Assembly (NCBI GenBank): GCA_000697355.1
Contig: JNEN01000720.1
Coordinates: 25,121 to 89,120, forward strand
Length of the DNA stretch: 64,000 nucleotides
Source of the DNA: Syncephalastrum monosporum B8922
Taxonomy: Eukaryota > Mucoromycota > Mucoromycetes > Mucorales > Syncephalastraceae
Direction of reading: 5' to 3'
Under the pieces are notes generated by a model. The model ran no database searches. It was not told the origin of the DNA and was given only the letters and a program-made list of their open reading frames with translations. Made by a program: the position numbers and the translations under genes. Positions 46,806-58,823 of the stretch are shown piece by piece; the stretch's first letter is position 1, and every line of letters begins with the position of its first letter.

Positions 46806-48375
46806 TCTATGTATTACTATAATATATGGGGTTGTATAGGAACGGAGAAGGGAGGGCAACAACTTATCATCGCCGCCGCCGGCTGATGCCGGGATTTCAT
46901 TGAATAAAACAGGTGCGGGCAAGCGGCTATTTTTTGTTGATTAGGGTGACTGTGCCCCAACCGCTATTTTTCTCGACACTAAACCATACTCCAGCTTCTC
47001 TTCTTGCTCTTCCTTACCTTCATTTGATGGTATACTGTTCGAATAGTGTAGGAATTGTCCGTATCTGTCACCCAAAAGTCAAGAGGTCATTTTTGGCACG
47101 GTGACCTTCGTATACAGTATCAATTCCCCGGATTCTTTTTTCTTTCTCTTTTTTGGCGTTTGCTATAGGCGGACATTTGCTTTGCAATGGTGCGTACGCA
47201 GCGATCGAACTTGCTATCCTGTTTCACAGATAACACATTGTATAGTCTTAATGGCTGATCAAAGTGCAACGTTAGTAGAACTCAGTTATCCCACTGATTA
47301 CAATATCGGACCGGGTTGTTGAGATGGGTAACAGTAAGAAGTAAACTACTTCGGTGCCGGTTTGGGTTAGGTATTGGATGAAAATGAGACCACGGCACGC
47401 CCGCGATCCACGCTCAGTTCAGAAGTGCAGTAAAATGTGTTATCGGAAATACAATCCTGGTATACCTTTCCATACGGCGACACCTGTGCGAGCAACTCAG
47501 TAGCATGCTCGTCTCGCAAAGAGTATACAGAGTATACATCATTCTTATCATGCCATATCACTTAGCAGCAGAGCAAACATCTTTCTGTCGTCATCGTATT
47601 CGACTATGCTGGCAGCTATGTAGCCAGTAGCACGGCATCGTTTCTCACCTTCTTCCTGGGATGGCAAAGGAAGCCAACCTCGCAAAAAAGAGAAAAGCCC
47701 TTCAGTCCGCATGATTTTCACTCCAATCGCGGCAGTGCTGAATTCCCTTCCCCCCCCCTTTTGCAGTTGTTAATATCCTGTGATACGTCGGTAAGCTGAA
47801 AAGAGAATAATTGAGCGGTGAAAAAATGGCCGTGATTCGTCTATGCATCAGCGGTCTGCTACCTGCGCAGCAAATGACATATGCAGAATGTGCAACCAGA
47901 AGACTTTCAATTATGCTCTAAAGCGTGTCCTCTACGCAAGTCCGCCTTGTCATGATCGCTTTTAAATTGCAACTCAGTTCCTGCTTAACTGTCCAACCTC
48001 AGGCCCTCTCTCACTTCTCTCTTCATACCTCTCTTCATACCCTTTTTCTTTTACCTATTCCTTACCCCTGAGTCATTCAGGTCAGCCAAGAGACAGCCTT
48101 AGCGTGAGGATTGCATAGTAATAAAAAGAAGTAGATCAGGTGCTCAGACCGTTGCGAGAAACACCTTCTCTTCATTGCCTCGCAACTTGAAACTCTTCGT
48201 GAAGCTAGTTCAAGGTAAACTCGCTTTTTTACGCCGCCATCACGATTTCGCCACACCACCACACCACACCACACCACAACACACCTCTTTCTTCTTTTCT
48301 TCCTTCTTCCGTCCTTCATTAACCTTCTGGTTATCAAAGCTGGTTCCGTTCATTTTAAAACACTGAACGACTGCA
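46806..48375. other. Intergenic between divergent MPC2 and kinesin-3 genes
   Basis: 1.57 kb with no gene recognised. It contains a C-run near 47748, CT-rich tracts at 48003-48062 and a CACCACACC repeat at about 48252-48285, just upstream of the kinesin start. Confidence 0.5.
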
Positions 48376-51300
48376 ATGAGCGGAGGAGGCAATATTAAAG
48401 TCGTCGTGCGATGCCGCCCTCTCAACGCGCGAGGTACAGACAGACAAAACCGACAGACAGGTGTTCTAGACCTTTATTTTGATTCGATATTTGTATACAC
48501 ACACAGAGATTGCGCGAGGTGCGACTGAGCTTGTGCGTATGGAGGGAAACCAGACCATTCTGCGCAAACCCGACGACATTAAAGCAACCTCCAAGGACAA
48601 CGATGACTACAAAGCTTTTACCTTTGATCAGTCTTATTGGTCTGCCGACAAATCCGATCCTGCTTATGCTGATCAGCAGAAAGTATACAGCGACCTGGGT
48701 GTGGATTTGCTCGATCACGCCTTTGACGGTTACAACTGCTGTATTTTTGCATGTATGCATCATTTTTATTGTCTTGTCTTGCCTTGTCTTCTATTGTATT
48801 GTACGCTGACGCATTCAAATTAGATGGTCAGACAGGTTCGGGCAAGTCATACTCCATGGTAACACCTTGCCCCTTTTTTTATGGTTACATTAAAGATTAA
48901 GCAGAAAATGAATGCAATGTAGATGGGCTATGGCGAGGACAAAGGTATCATCCCTCGCACCTGCTCAGAGCTGTTTGAGCGCATCAACCAAGTCACCGAC
49001 CCGCAGCTCACCACCCGCGTCGAGGTCTCGTACATTGAGATTTACAACGAGAAAGTGCGCGACCTCTTGAATCCCAAGAACAAGGGGAACTTGAAGGTCC
49101 GTGAACACCCTTCCATGGGCCCTTACGTCGAAGACCTCTCCAAGCTGGTCGTCAATTCTTTTGATGATATCAACCGCTACATGGACGAAGGCAATAAGGC
49201 CCGGACTGTCGCCGCCACCAACATGAATGAGACCTCGTCACGCTCGCATGCTGTGTTTTCACTCATCTTGACCCAGAAGCGTCAGGACGAAGCCACCAAG
49301 TTAGAAACTGAGAAAGTGGCACGCATCAGGTATTTGCGTTTGTGAAGAGCACACACACAGAGAGAGAGAGAGAGAGAGACTTGTATTCATTGGTCAACAG
49401 TCTTGTCGATTTAGCCGGTAGCGAACGCGCCAACAGCACAGGTGCGACCGGCGCGCGTCTAAAAGAAGGTGCCAACATCAATCGATCGCTCACCACGCTT
49501 GGTAAAGTCATCGCCGGTTTGGCTGAACAGTCGGCGGCGGAAGGCGCCAAAAAGGGCCGCAAGAAAGAAGTCTTTATTCCGTACCGCGACTCGGTTCTGA
49601 CCTGGCTCCTCAAGGATTCCCTCGGTGGCAACTCCAAAACAGCCATGATTGCCGCCATCTCGCCTGCTGACTATGAAGAGACATTGAGTACACTGCGTTA
49701 TGCGGATCAGGCCAAGAAGATCAAGAATAAGGCGGTTGTAAACGAGGATCCGAACGCCAAGCTCATCCGAGAGCTCAAGAGCGAGCTCGATCTCTTGCGC
49801 GACCGCTTAACCGTCTACGCGCCCGAGGTAGCCGCCCAGTTGGCGGCGCAGAGTGTGCACAAGCCAGGCTCGACGAGCACGGGCAGCCACGCGAGCCGCA
49901 GCACCGACCGCGCTCCCAAGCCGATCGTGAACGGAAACGACACCATCGAATTTAAAGACAATCAAGGCAATACGCGCAAGATGACCAAATCCGAAATTGT
50001 CGACCAGCTCCAGTCCTCGCAAAAACTGTTGACCAACCTGAACGAGACCTGGGAAGACAAGCTCAAACGCACGCAGGAGATCCAAATCGAGCGCGAAAAA
50101 GCACTCGAGGAACTCGGCATCCTCGTGCACAAGAACAATGTCGGTGTCTATGCTCCCAAAAAGATGCCCCACCTCGTCAATCTAAACGAAGACCCCCTCA
50201 TGTCCGAGTGTCTTGTCTATCAGCTCAAGCCGGGAAAGACCCATGTCGGCAAAAATGGCAGCGAAAAAGCCGCAGATATCAAACTCTCCGGCGCCAACAT
50301 AGAAGACGAACACTGCATATTCGATAACGACAATGGTATCGTTACCCTGCATCCACAGGGCGGCTCGCTGACGATTGTCAACGGTATGCGCATCAGCGAA
50401 CCCAAGCGGCTGCACAGTGGTTTCCGCGTCATCCTTGGATCGTACCACACCTTCCGCTTCAACCACCCCGAAGAAGTGCGCCGCGAACGTGATCGGCAGC
50501 GCTCGACGCTGATCAGCAGCAGTGGCGGGAGTGGCAGCCTCCAGATCAGCATGCCTGGGCCGCCCACGCCCGGCATCGGCGAGGACGAGCTGCCACCGTG
50601 GACACCCACGACCGAGAACACCATCTACTCGGAGCCCATCGACTGGAACTTTGCCAAGCAAGAGGCAGCGCGCAACTACTACTCAAGTGAGGCGACCATT
50701 ACCGGGCTAAAGGACGACGAGCTGGACAAGCTGTACGGGAATATCTCAAAGATCCGCAACTCGCGGCGATCACGGCCGGTAAGCCGAGCAACATTTGCAG
50801 GCGACGACGATGACGGGTCTTCAAAGGGTTCGATCCGCAATTCGATGGCGACGACGACTGTGGACATGGATGGCCTCGAGAGTGTCTACACGGACGCGAC
50901 CGCGCCCCACGGCGAGCTCGAGGAACATTTCAAGACCGAAAAGGAAAAGCGTGACAAGCTCCAGCGCGAACTTGAAGACCAAAAGAAGTTCTACGAGACA
51001 CGCATCAATCGCATGTCCATGCAGCTCCTCACGCCAGACCCGTCTGTGAAGGAACGCGCGCTGATCTCCCGTGTGTTGACAAAATGGAAGCGCCTCCGCA
51101 ACGTCAGTCTGGCCGAGACCCTTTTCACCGAGGCCGTGTCGCTGAAGGAGGCCAACATCATTGCTCGGCAGTTTGGCAAGGAGGCCACCTACCAGTTTAC
51201 AATTGTCGAGGATGGCCCGTTTGCGAACCCAAAATCATTCTGGGACAATACGTCGACTGCGCTCCATGACTGCCAGCAGGATGACGATACCGACTTGCTT

Positions 51301-53848
51301 GAATGCGCCAAACCGTGTGTCGGTGTACGCGTCCTGGATCGCAAGCATAATGCCATCTATACGTGGTCGCTCGACAAGCTCAAGGCGCGCCTGCAAAAAA
51401 TGCGCAACCTCCAAAACTTCATGGACCGGCCACAGTACCGAAAACACCTCAACTGGGAGGATCCATTCTATGAGGAACCCAGTCCTAAATACTCGCTGAT
51501 CGGCAGCGCGGCCACGTCGATGCGTAACCTTGTCCTACAGCAGCCTTATGAATCCTGTGTCCCCATTGTCTGCCGTACAACGGGCCGCATCCTTGGCCAG
51601 CTGCACCTTCTCATCTCGCCCATTATCCGCTCAGCTCAAGGCAAGGACGTCAGCTCGCAGTTGCAGGTCGGCCAGGAGGTCTCCTTTGAGGTCCGCTTGT
51701 TAACCATCAGCGACCTCAAGGAGGAGGATGCGTCGCGCGTCCATGTCCAGTTCCGGCTGTCGTCCTTTGGCGGCCCTCCGAGCCTTAATAAGGTGTTTGC
51801 AACGGACCCGGTCAGCGGCTTTGGGGATACGGCCATCCAGCTCGACTACAGCCAGACCCTCTCCATGGTCGCGACTGAAGGCATGCTCAAGGTCCTGGAA
51901 CAAGGTATGATCACATTCGAAGTGTACGGCCAGCTCAAGGCGCCTGCGCTGGCCAGTCTCGAGCGTTGGGATGAGCAGCGCGAGCAAGGCAGCCAGCAGC
52001 ACCTCGCGTCCAAGGACTCTCTCCACATGACGCCCACCCATGGCGGTGTCGGCTATGAACGCCAAGCCGACCACTTGATGCGCGATGCCGACGGTGGTCT
52101 GGAAAGACGGCCCGAAGAAGAGCTCCTCGCGGCCGAGCGCCACGACGTGGTCGCACGCATCCAGGTGTGCGAGCTGATGCCCAACGGCAAATACGTGCCT
52201 GTCCAGGTCACGGCCCAAAACGAGCTGGATCGCGGGGTGTTCACGCTTCGGCAAGGTCTCCAGCGACGGATTCAAATCACTCTGTCACACACGTCTGGGC
52301 ACCAACTGCCATGGAACGCGCTTGGACAGGCCAGCATCGGGCGCGCGCGTCTCCTCGACGGGAAAGGCCGGATTATTGACGCGCCGAATGACGTGACGAT
52401 TCCCATCAAGCTGGGACACCCAGATGTCGTGTACAACAATGACGGCACGAGCGAGTTGACCGCGTACGGCGCGTGGGACAGCTCCCAGCACGAGTGTGCT
52501 TTTCTGAACTGTCTGACTGCAGCCAACAGCCGAGTCCTGCTCGAACTCCAGTGGCAGGTCGACGCGCCCGAAAAATGCGCAAAGAAGATGCACTTTGCGA
52601 TGGATATCGCGGTGCAGATCCAGGGCCGCGATCGCTCCACCACGTCATCTGCGCTGCGCAAGCTCCTCGGTGGCAGCAGCGGCAAACGATTGGCGTACTG
52701 CAGCGGTGTATTCCTGGTGCACCTGCGCCCGCCCATGACACGGCGCGTCAGCCAACTGTGGCGTCTCAATACCGCAAGCAAATACGTGCGCGGTGAGGAA
52801 CTGCTCGAACGCTGGCGGCCGCGCGGAGTTTCGCTTGTGAACGACTTTAAGCGCGTTCGGCATCGAATTTGCCGATTGGAGGAGACCGCACTCACGTCCC
52901 AGGTCTTGACGCTGCTTGCGGCACGATCCCAAACAAGTAATGGTTGCATGTGCCCTGAAGAACAACCTAATCCCCACGTCATTGACGATCTTGCCGTTAC
53001 CACCAAGGAAGCCCAGGAGGGTTTACTGCGCAAGACGGTCCATCTCTGGCAACAGCAAAAGGCAGCACCGGTATGCTTTCTTTCGATTTATTGTTTTTTT
53101 AAAAAAAAGAAAGGGGGGAGTGGGGGATTACACAAAGCAGACCCAGAAAACGAGCGGCATGAACAAGTCGTGTGTGGCGGTTGAAATAATGAATACTGAC
53201 CCCGCGCAAATGGCGATGTAGATAATGATCAACCCAGAACCGCCTAGCATGCAAGAAGCGCGTACACTGCCTAGTACAACCAAGCTACTGGCAGAAGTCA
53301 AACTCGTCAGCAAAACGTAGGCTATCTTTACACAATCTCTAAATGTGCTGACATACACGATTTATTATAGTGGCAATGTATCTAAAAAAGGATACCTCAC
53401 CACGCAAGAGAATGCGTTAGATGACAGATGGGTCAAACGGTGGTTTGTTATACGCAGGTAACGTAACGTGGGAACCAGATGGTCCATTTTGACACTCATT
53501 TCACATATGATTTTTTCACGCTACAGACCTTACATGTATCTCTACAGCAACCGCAATGAAGCAGAAGAGTTGGGCGTCATCAACATCACCTCAGTCAGAA
53601 TCGATTATAACCGAGAACTGGAAAAGATGCTCCAGGTAGGAAATGGATGCGAAAAAACAAAAAGACGGACTTTTTTTTCCCTCTAACGGATGATTCCTGT
53701 ATACGCAAATCATTGGTAGCGACCCAACGTGTTTGCTCTTTATACAAACAACAACGCATACACCATCCAAGCCGGCTCACGGCCAGATATGGCGGATTGG
53801 ATCACCAAAGTGGATCCCTTGTTTCCATTGGACCGGCTTGACGAGTGA
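48376..53848 (+). CDS. Kinesin-3 motor (Unc104/KIF1 type) with FHA and C-terminal PH domains
   Basis: Plus-end-directed microtubule motor for endosome and vesicle transport. Nine exons keep frame: 48376-48433, 48507-48752, 48824-48858, 48923-49329, 49401-53070, 53222-53316, 53371-53457, 53527-53635, 53720-53848 (1611 residues). The motor domain has [14 protein letters not shown], the P-loop [12 protein letters not shown], switch [11 protein letters not shown] and switch [13 protein letters not shown] neck coiled coil follows. The FHA domain is at about residues 505-615 ([46 protein letters not shown]). KIF1B-like and DUF3694-like regions fill the middle, and the PH domain ends the protein ([49 protein letters not shown]). 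The PH domain binds phosphoinositides on cargo membranes in this family. The nucleotide-binding loop is encoded by its own 35-base exon. Confidence 0.95.
49359..49379. repeat. Short (AG)n tract in a kinesin intron
   Basis: CACACACAG followed by about nine AG units inside the fourth intron, 20 bases before its acceptor. The intron (49330-49400) is otherwise normal. Confidence 0.6.
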
Positions 53849-54736
53849 TAGGATCGTCCCCTCTATTCACTACCCTTATTTTCACACACACACACACACG
53901 CACACATCTCAGGATTTCTATCGCATATTCCCCCGACTCCCCCCACATCACCCCGCACATTCCCTTTTTTCTTTCTTTTTTTGTTTTTACTGTATATGCA
54001 AGGCATCTCTCTCTTTTTTTTTATTTTTCTATATGTACATACCTCAAGCACACGTCACATATAAGACCCCCAAGACTCACGGCGTACAACAAACACATAC
54101 AACAAGATACACAGACAAAACTCCATTATAAACACTCACGCCATATGGTTCCATTCGTTTTTGAAATTTATATAAACGAAAGGTTGTACAAGCGCACTCG
54201 AAATCTGGGGGGACGGGAGGGTAACGTTTAGACCAACCGGTTGGGCGGATGAATGCAATAGGGGCCATTTGCAATTCGGAACCAGCAAGGTTCTCTTATT
54301 TTCCCGGGTGAGTATAAGAGGAAGGTATATGTCTATGTGTATTTGCGATAGCGCAAAGAAAATGATTGGGAAGAGCAACCCAATTCTACCGGAAGCTGTC
54401 GTTTTGTTGCTCTGTCACATGCGGGTGCATATTAAATGAGATTTGGCGTATTCATAAGCTGTGAGAGAGGCACATGTAAAGACTGTATTCTGTTATGGAG
54501 TGGGAAAGGAAAAGCAAAGGGTCAGGTGGTTTTTTTTTTTTTTTTTTTTTGGCGTCACAAAGACCAGCGCAGCGTCGGGCGCGTGTGTAAGGTTTTGAGA
54601 ATCCCCGTGCGGACAGCTTGGCAAGGCATAAAAATCGGTTCTACTCGCTGTGTTTTTCCCTTTTGCTTTTCTGTTTTCCACTCTCTTTTCTTCTTTCTCT
54701 CCTCACTCTTTTTTTTCTTTTCTAATATATCACATC
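53849..54736. other. Intergenic
   Basis: CA repeat at about 53883-53901, T-rich stretches, and a run of about 20 T at 54531-54550. CT-rich sequence precedes the fumarate reductase start. No gene. Confidence 0.5.
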
Positions 54737-56782
54737 ATGGGCCTCAAAAACCAAATCATCGTGGTCGGTGGCGGTCTCTCCGGTCTGGCCGCTGCGCATA
54801 CCATCTATGAGCAGGGTGGCAACGTCCTGCTGCTGGACAAGAACCCTTTCTTTGGGTAAGATTGGAACAAACCTGGAAAAAAAAATAGAGACAAACATAC
54901 TAATACCATGCAGTGGCAATTCGACCAAGGCCACCTCGGGTATCAACGGTGCACTGACCAAGACCCAGATTGCAAAGAACATTCATGATTCGGTCGAGCA
55001 ATTTTACCAGGACACACTCAAGTCGGCACGCGATTTGGCACGCCCCGAGCTGATCAAGGTGCTCACGGGACGCTCTTCCTCGGCTGTGGAGTGGTTGCAA
55101 GAAAAGTTTGAGCTTGATCTCTCGCTTGTGGGCCGTCTCGGTGGCCACACCTTCCCGCGTACCCACCGTGGCAAGGAGCAGTTCCCTGGTATGACCATCA
55201 CCTATGCCTTGATGGAAGGTCTCGAGGAGCTGGCAGAGAAGGAGCCCGAGCGTGTGAAGATCATCAAAAAGGCGCGCGTCGACAAGCTCATCAAGGGTGC
55301 CAACAACCAAGTCGAGGGCGTTGAGTACCAGCTCGTGGGCAAGGGCGCCGATGGCAAGACCCACACCGAGTTGGGCCCGGTCGTGCTCGCCACCGGTGGC
55401 TACGCCGCCGACTTTGGTCCCAACTCGCTCCTGCAGAAGCATCGCCCCGAGTACTATGACCTCTCGACCACCAACGGCGATCACTGCACCGGTGACGGTA
55501 TCAAGATGGCGGCCGCGATCGGCGCCAACACGGTCGACCTCGAAAAGGTCCAGGTCCATCCTACGGGTCTCGTAGATCCCAAGGAGCCCGATGCCAAGGT
55601 CAAGTTCTTGGCCGCTGAGGCCCTCCGTGGCTGCGGTGGTCTCCTCCTCGACGCCGAGGGCAACCGCTTCTGTGACGAGCTTGGCCACCGTGACTACGTC
55701 ACTGGCATGATGTGGAAGAACAAGTTCCCCATCCGCCTCCTCCTCAACACGGCCGCCTCCAAGGAGATCGAGTGGCATTGCCGCCACTATGCCGGCCGTG
55801 GCCTGATGAAGCGCTTCGACAACGGCGAGCAAGTCGCCAAGGAGATGGGCATCTCGCCCGCCAAGCTCAAGGAGACCTTTGACACCTACAACGCGATCGC
55901 CGAGGGCAAGCAGAAGGATCCCTGGGGCAAGCGCTTCTTCCACAACGTCCCGATCAAGATGGATGACTACTTTTACGTTGCCCTGATGCAGCCCGTGCTG
56001 CACTACACCATGGGTGGCGTCGAGATCACGCCCGACGCCGAGATCAAGCAGCCCGACGGCGTCGTGCCCGGCCTCTTTGCTGCGGGTGAGATGTGCGGTG
56101 GTGTCCACGGTGCGAACCGTCTCGGTGGCTCTTCCCTTCTGGGCTGTGTCGTCTTTGGCCGTGTCGCCGGTGCCTCGGCGTCCAAGTACCTCTTCTCGCA
56201 GCTTATCAACAACGGCGGTGGCTCGGTCGCCCAGCAGCGTCTCGGCAACATTGCCGGCCATCTGTCGGGTGGTGGTGTTGGCATCAACGTCCTCGTCAAC
56301 CCTGCCGACCCTAACCGCGTCAACCTCGAGATCGCCTGGGCCGGTGGCCAGCCTGGCGCTGTCCAGCCCTCGGCCAACGCCACGCCCGCCATTGCCCAGC
56401 AGGAAGCCGGTCCTGCTGCTGCTGCTCAAGCGGCGGAGGAACCCAAGGCGGAGGATGCGCCGCAAAAGATGGGCGAGTACTCCCTCGACGAGGTCGCCAA
56501 GCACAACAAGGCCGATGACTGCTGGGTCGTCGTGAACGGTCAGGTCCTGAACGTCACTGACTTCTTGGACGAGCACCCGGGCGGCAAGAAGGCCATCATG
56601 ATCTACGCTGGCCGCGATGCGACTGAGGAATTCAATATGGTAAGCTCTGGCGTGGGGGGGGGGGGTTTCTGGTGTGATCTATTTTTCTCACACACGTATC
56701 TCTGTTTCACTTATAGCTCCATAAACCCGACGTCGTGCAAAAGTATGCTCCGTATGCCATCATTGGCACCCTGAAAAAGTAA
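54737..56782 (+). CDS. OSM1: Soluble fumarate reductase (Osm1/Frd1 type) with a C-terminal cytochrome b5 domain
   Basis: Flavoprotein that reduces fumarate to succinate, reoxidising reduced flavin or NADH under low oxygen. Exons 54737-54855, 54914-56639 and 56717-56782 give 636 residues. The FAD-binding fold is at the very N-terminus (IIVVGGGLSGLAAAHTIYEQ), so no targeting peptide is visible and a cytosolic enzyme is likely. Family motifs are GGNSTKATSGING, VHPTGLVDPKEP (substrate His), NRFCDELGHRDYVTGMM, HYTMGGVEI and AAGEMCGGVHGANRLGGSSL. After an Ala/Pro/Glu-rich linker comes a cytochrome b5 domain (YSLDEVAKHN, DFLDEHPGGKKAIMIYAGRD), with haem ligands in HPGG and in NMLHKPDVVQKY encoded across the last intron. 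Yeast Osm1/Frd1 lack this b5 domain. The codon bias suggests high expression. Confidence 0.93.
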
Positions 56783-57080
56783 AAGGAAGGAAAAAAATGA
56801 ATAAGAAATAAGGACTGTATTCCCCCCGCCCTCCTTTCCCGCTTCTACCCAAACTCCTCTTTTCTCTCTCTCTCTCTCGCTCTTGCTTCCTTTTATATCT
56901 CTCTTTTTCTCTCTTTCTATGCAAAATGTAAAGAAATTCTGATGCGGAAAACAATACAACGAGTCAAATGCTCAAAACATATACTGGTACACACGCACAT
57001 CATACAGAGACACGTGCAAAAGATCAAAAACGATTGTCGGATAAATATACACTTGTTGTTTGCTTGCTATGGTACAAATA
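56783..57080. other. Convergent 3' regions
   Basis: CT-rich sequence between the fumarate reductase and GT31 stops. Nothing coding. Confidence 0.4.
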
Positions 57081-58739
57081 TTACTCAAGAATGGTGAGTT
57101 GCGGAGGGTGAAGGAGGGTGATGCCCTTGACAGGGTCACAGTCAAAGTTCCAGTCGCGCCAGTGGTTGACTTTGCCCTTGCAGGAGCGACAGAGCGAGCA
57201 GATGGACGATCGAAAGCCGAGACACATGCTGCGACCGGCCTTGAGGTTATTGAGCATATCGTACATCGTGCCTCCGATCGCATCCGGCTCGCCAAAGTCG
57301 CCAAAGTGCTTCGCGATCATGTCGTCCTCGCACACATCGATCTGCTGGATGCGTGGGTCCAAGACGGGCTCGATCAGGTAGGGGTAGAGCCAGACGCCCA
57401 GGTTCTGGTCTTCGTTCTTGACAAAGAGCCGCGGGCCGCGGGCGATCAAGGCCACGACGTCGCGCGATAAGATGTAGAGAGCACCTGCGGTGTAGCGCGG
57501 AAACAGGGGCAGGGGGTATTCGAGCTCGCCATTCTTATTTTGGTTATTGCGGATGGGCGGCATGTTGTAGTAGCTCAGGCCCTGCCAGTACCGCTCGGTG
57601 CGGCCCAGCGCCACGAGCTCGTCGCTGATCGTGTCCCAGCGCGCAAAGATATCGTCGTCGGTCTTGATGAGGTAGTCAAAGGCGTATTGATCTGCCCATT
57701 CAATGGTACTGAACACCTTTCGCGAGAGGTCCTCGTACTTGTCGGAACAGGGCAGGATCAGCACATCCTGGTGAGCAGCCATCTCGGCTTCGATGGCAGG
57801 GCCCAACTCGCGTTTCTTTTCTTCGGTCGGCGGCTCACCGAGAATAAAGCGGTAGAAGAAGGAGATCTGGGGCGAGTCCGGCGGCTTGAGGGTCAGCGTC
57901 GTCTCGCGGAAGGTCTGGCGCTTGGTGATGCTCTTGGGGGTCCAGGCCGACAAGACAAAGATCATGACGCGTATCTCGGCGTCGGCCAGCTCGGCGTGCT
58001 TGACGCCTCCCGTCGGCACCCTTTCGAGGACTGCCTGGCTGCGCAACTGGCTGACCTGGTGCATAGTGGCCAGCATGGTGAGGACGACCACAATCGAGAG
58101 AGGGAGCACGAGGACGCGGACGACGGTGGATTTATGGTTGAGCATGGTTTTGTGGTAGTTTTTGTTGTTGGCGAGCATGATCTTGCACACGTTGCAGACC
58201 AAAAGAATAGAACAGATCGTCATCCACTTCCAGATGGGCTGATCGTCGCCGTAGTAGGACGACACAAAGGCCGAAACGGACCAGTTGATCACGGTCAGGG
58301 TCACAAGGCGCACCATCGCATTGCTCAGTTCGTAATGGTACAGCCACCGTCGCAGCATACTCGTGGTGAGAATCCAGCTCCAGTACCCGGCCAGTATACA
58401 CTGTTCTCTCGGATGAGCATATGAGACGACGACTCGAAGACGCGCTTCTTACCCAGAGCGAAGCGACACAGTATATTAAAGGGGTGCTCTTGTTGTCAAA
58501 GCCAGTGCCATCCAGAGGAGGCTGTGTCCAGGCGCGTGTGCCGTTTTTCAGAAGATCGATCCCGCCGGGAATCAGACTGAGCCAGCGAATGAGAATGATG
58601 GGCAGCTGAAACCGGCGCGGCACATTCAAAGAAGACAGCGACAGTGCCCTCTGCCGAAACGAAGGCAGTCCGTGCGGCTACGTGACATTAATTTGACGAT
58701 AGGGCATTCTATGAGTCTATATTTTTTTACCGTGGCCAT
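57081..58739 (-). CDS. Multi-pass membrane glycosyltransferase, GT31 (beta-1,3-galactosyltransferase-like)
   Basis: Exons 58739-58731 (MAT only), 58677-58453 and 58400-57081 give 517 residues. The first 190 residues hold several hydrophobic segments (FQLPIILIRWLSLIPGG, CILAGYWSWILTTS, WMTICSILLVCNVCKIML, VLVLPLSIVVVLTML), more than the single anchor usual for GT31 enzymes. The catalytic region has VMIFVLSAWTPKSITKRQTF, the metal-binding DXD-type motif YLIKTDDDIF, PRYTAGALYILSRDVVALIA and KNEDQNLGVWL. A Cys-rich C-terminal tail (CLGFRSSICSLCRSC) follows. The enzyme should act in the Golgi on cell-wall or glycoprotein glycans. The sugar and acceptor cannot be read from the sequence. The 9-base first coding exon is tentative. 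Confidence 0.78.
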
Positions 58740-58823
58740 GAGCTATAACAAGAAGGAGAGGGGTAAGAAAGAAGAAAAATTAAAAAAAAAAGGTAGATAG
58801 AGATATAGAAAATTGTTAATCAT

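Noticed and set aside
48252..48285. Direct CACCACACC repeats as a possible CRISPR-like or minisatellite array
   Set aside because: Simple imperfect repeat of a few units with no spacers; ordinary promoter low complexity.
54900..56576. Very long open frame (558 codons) on the minus strand
   Set aside because: It is antisense to the fumarate reductase and arises from the strong C/G bias at third codon positions. It has no family motif and its composition is unlike a protein.
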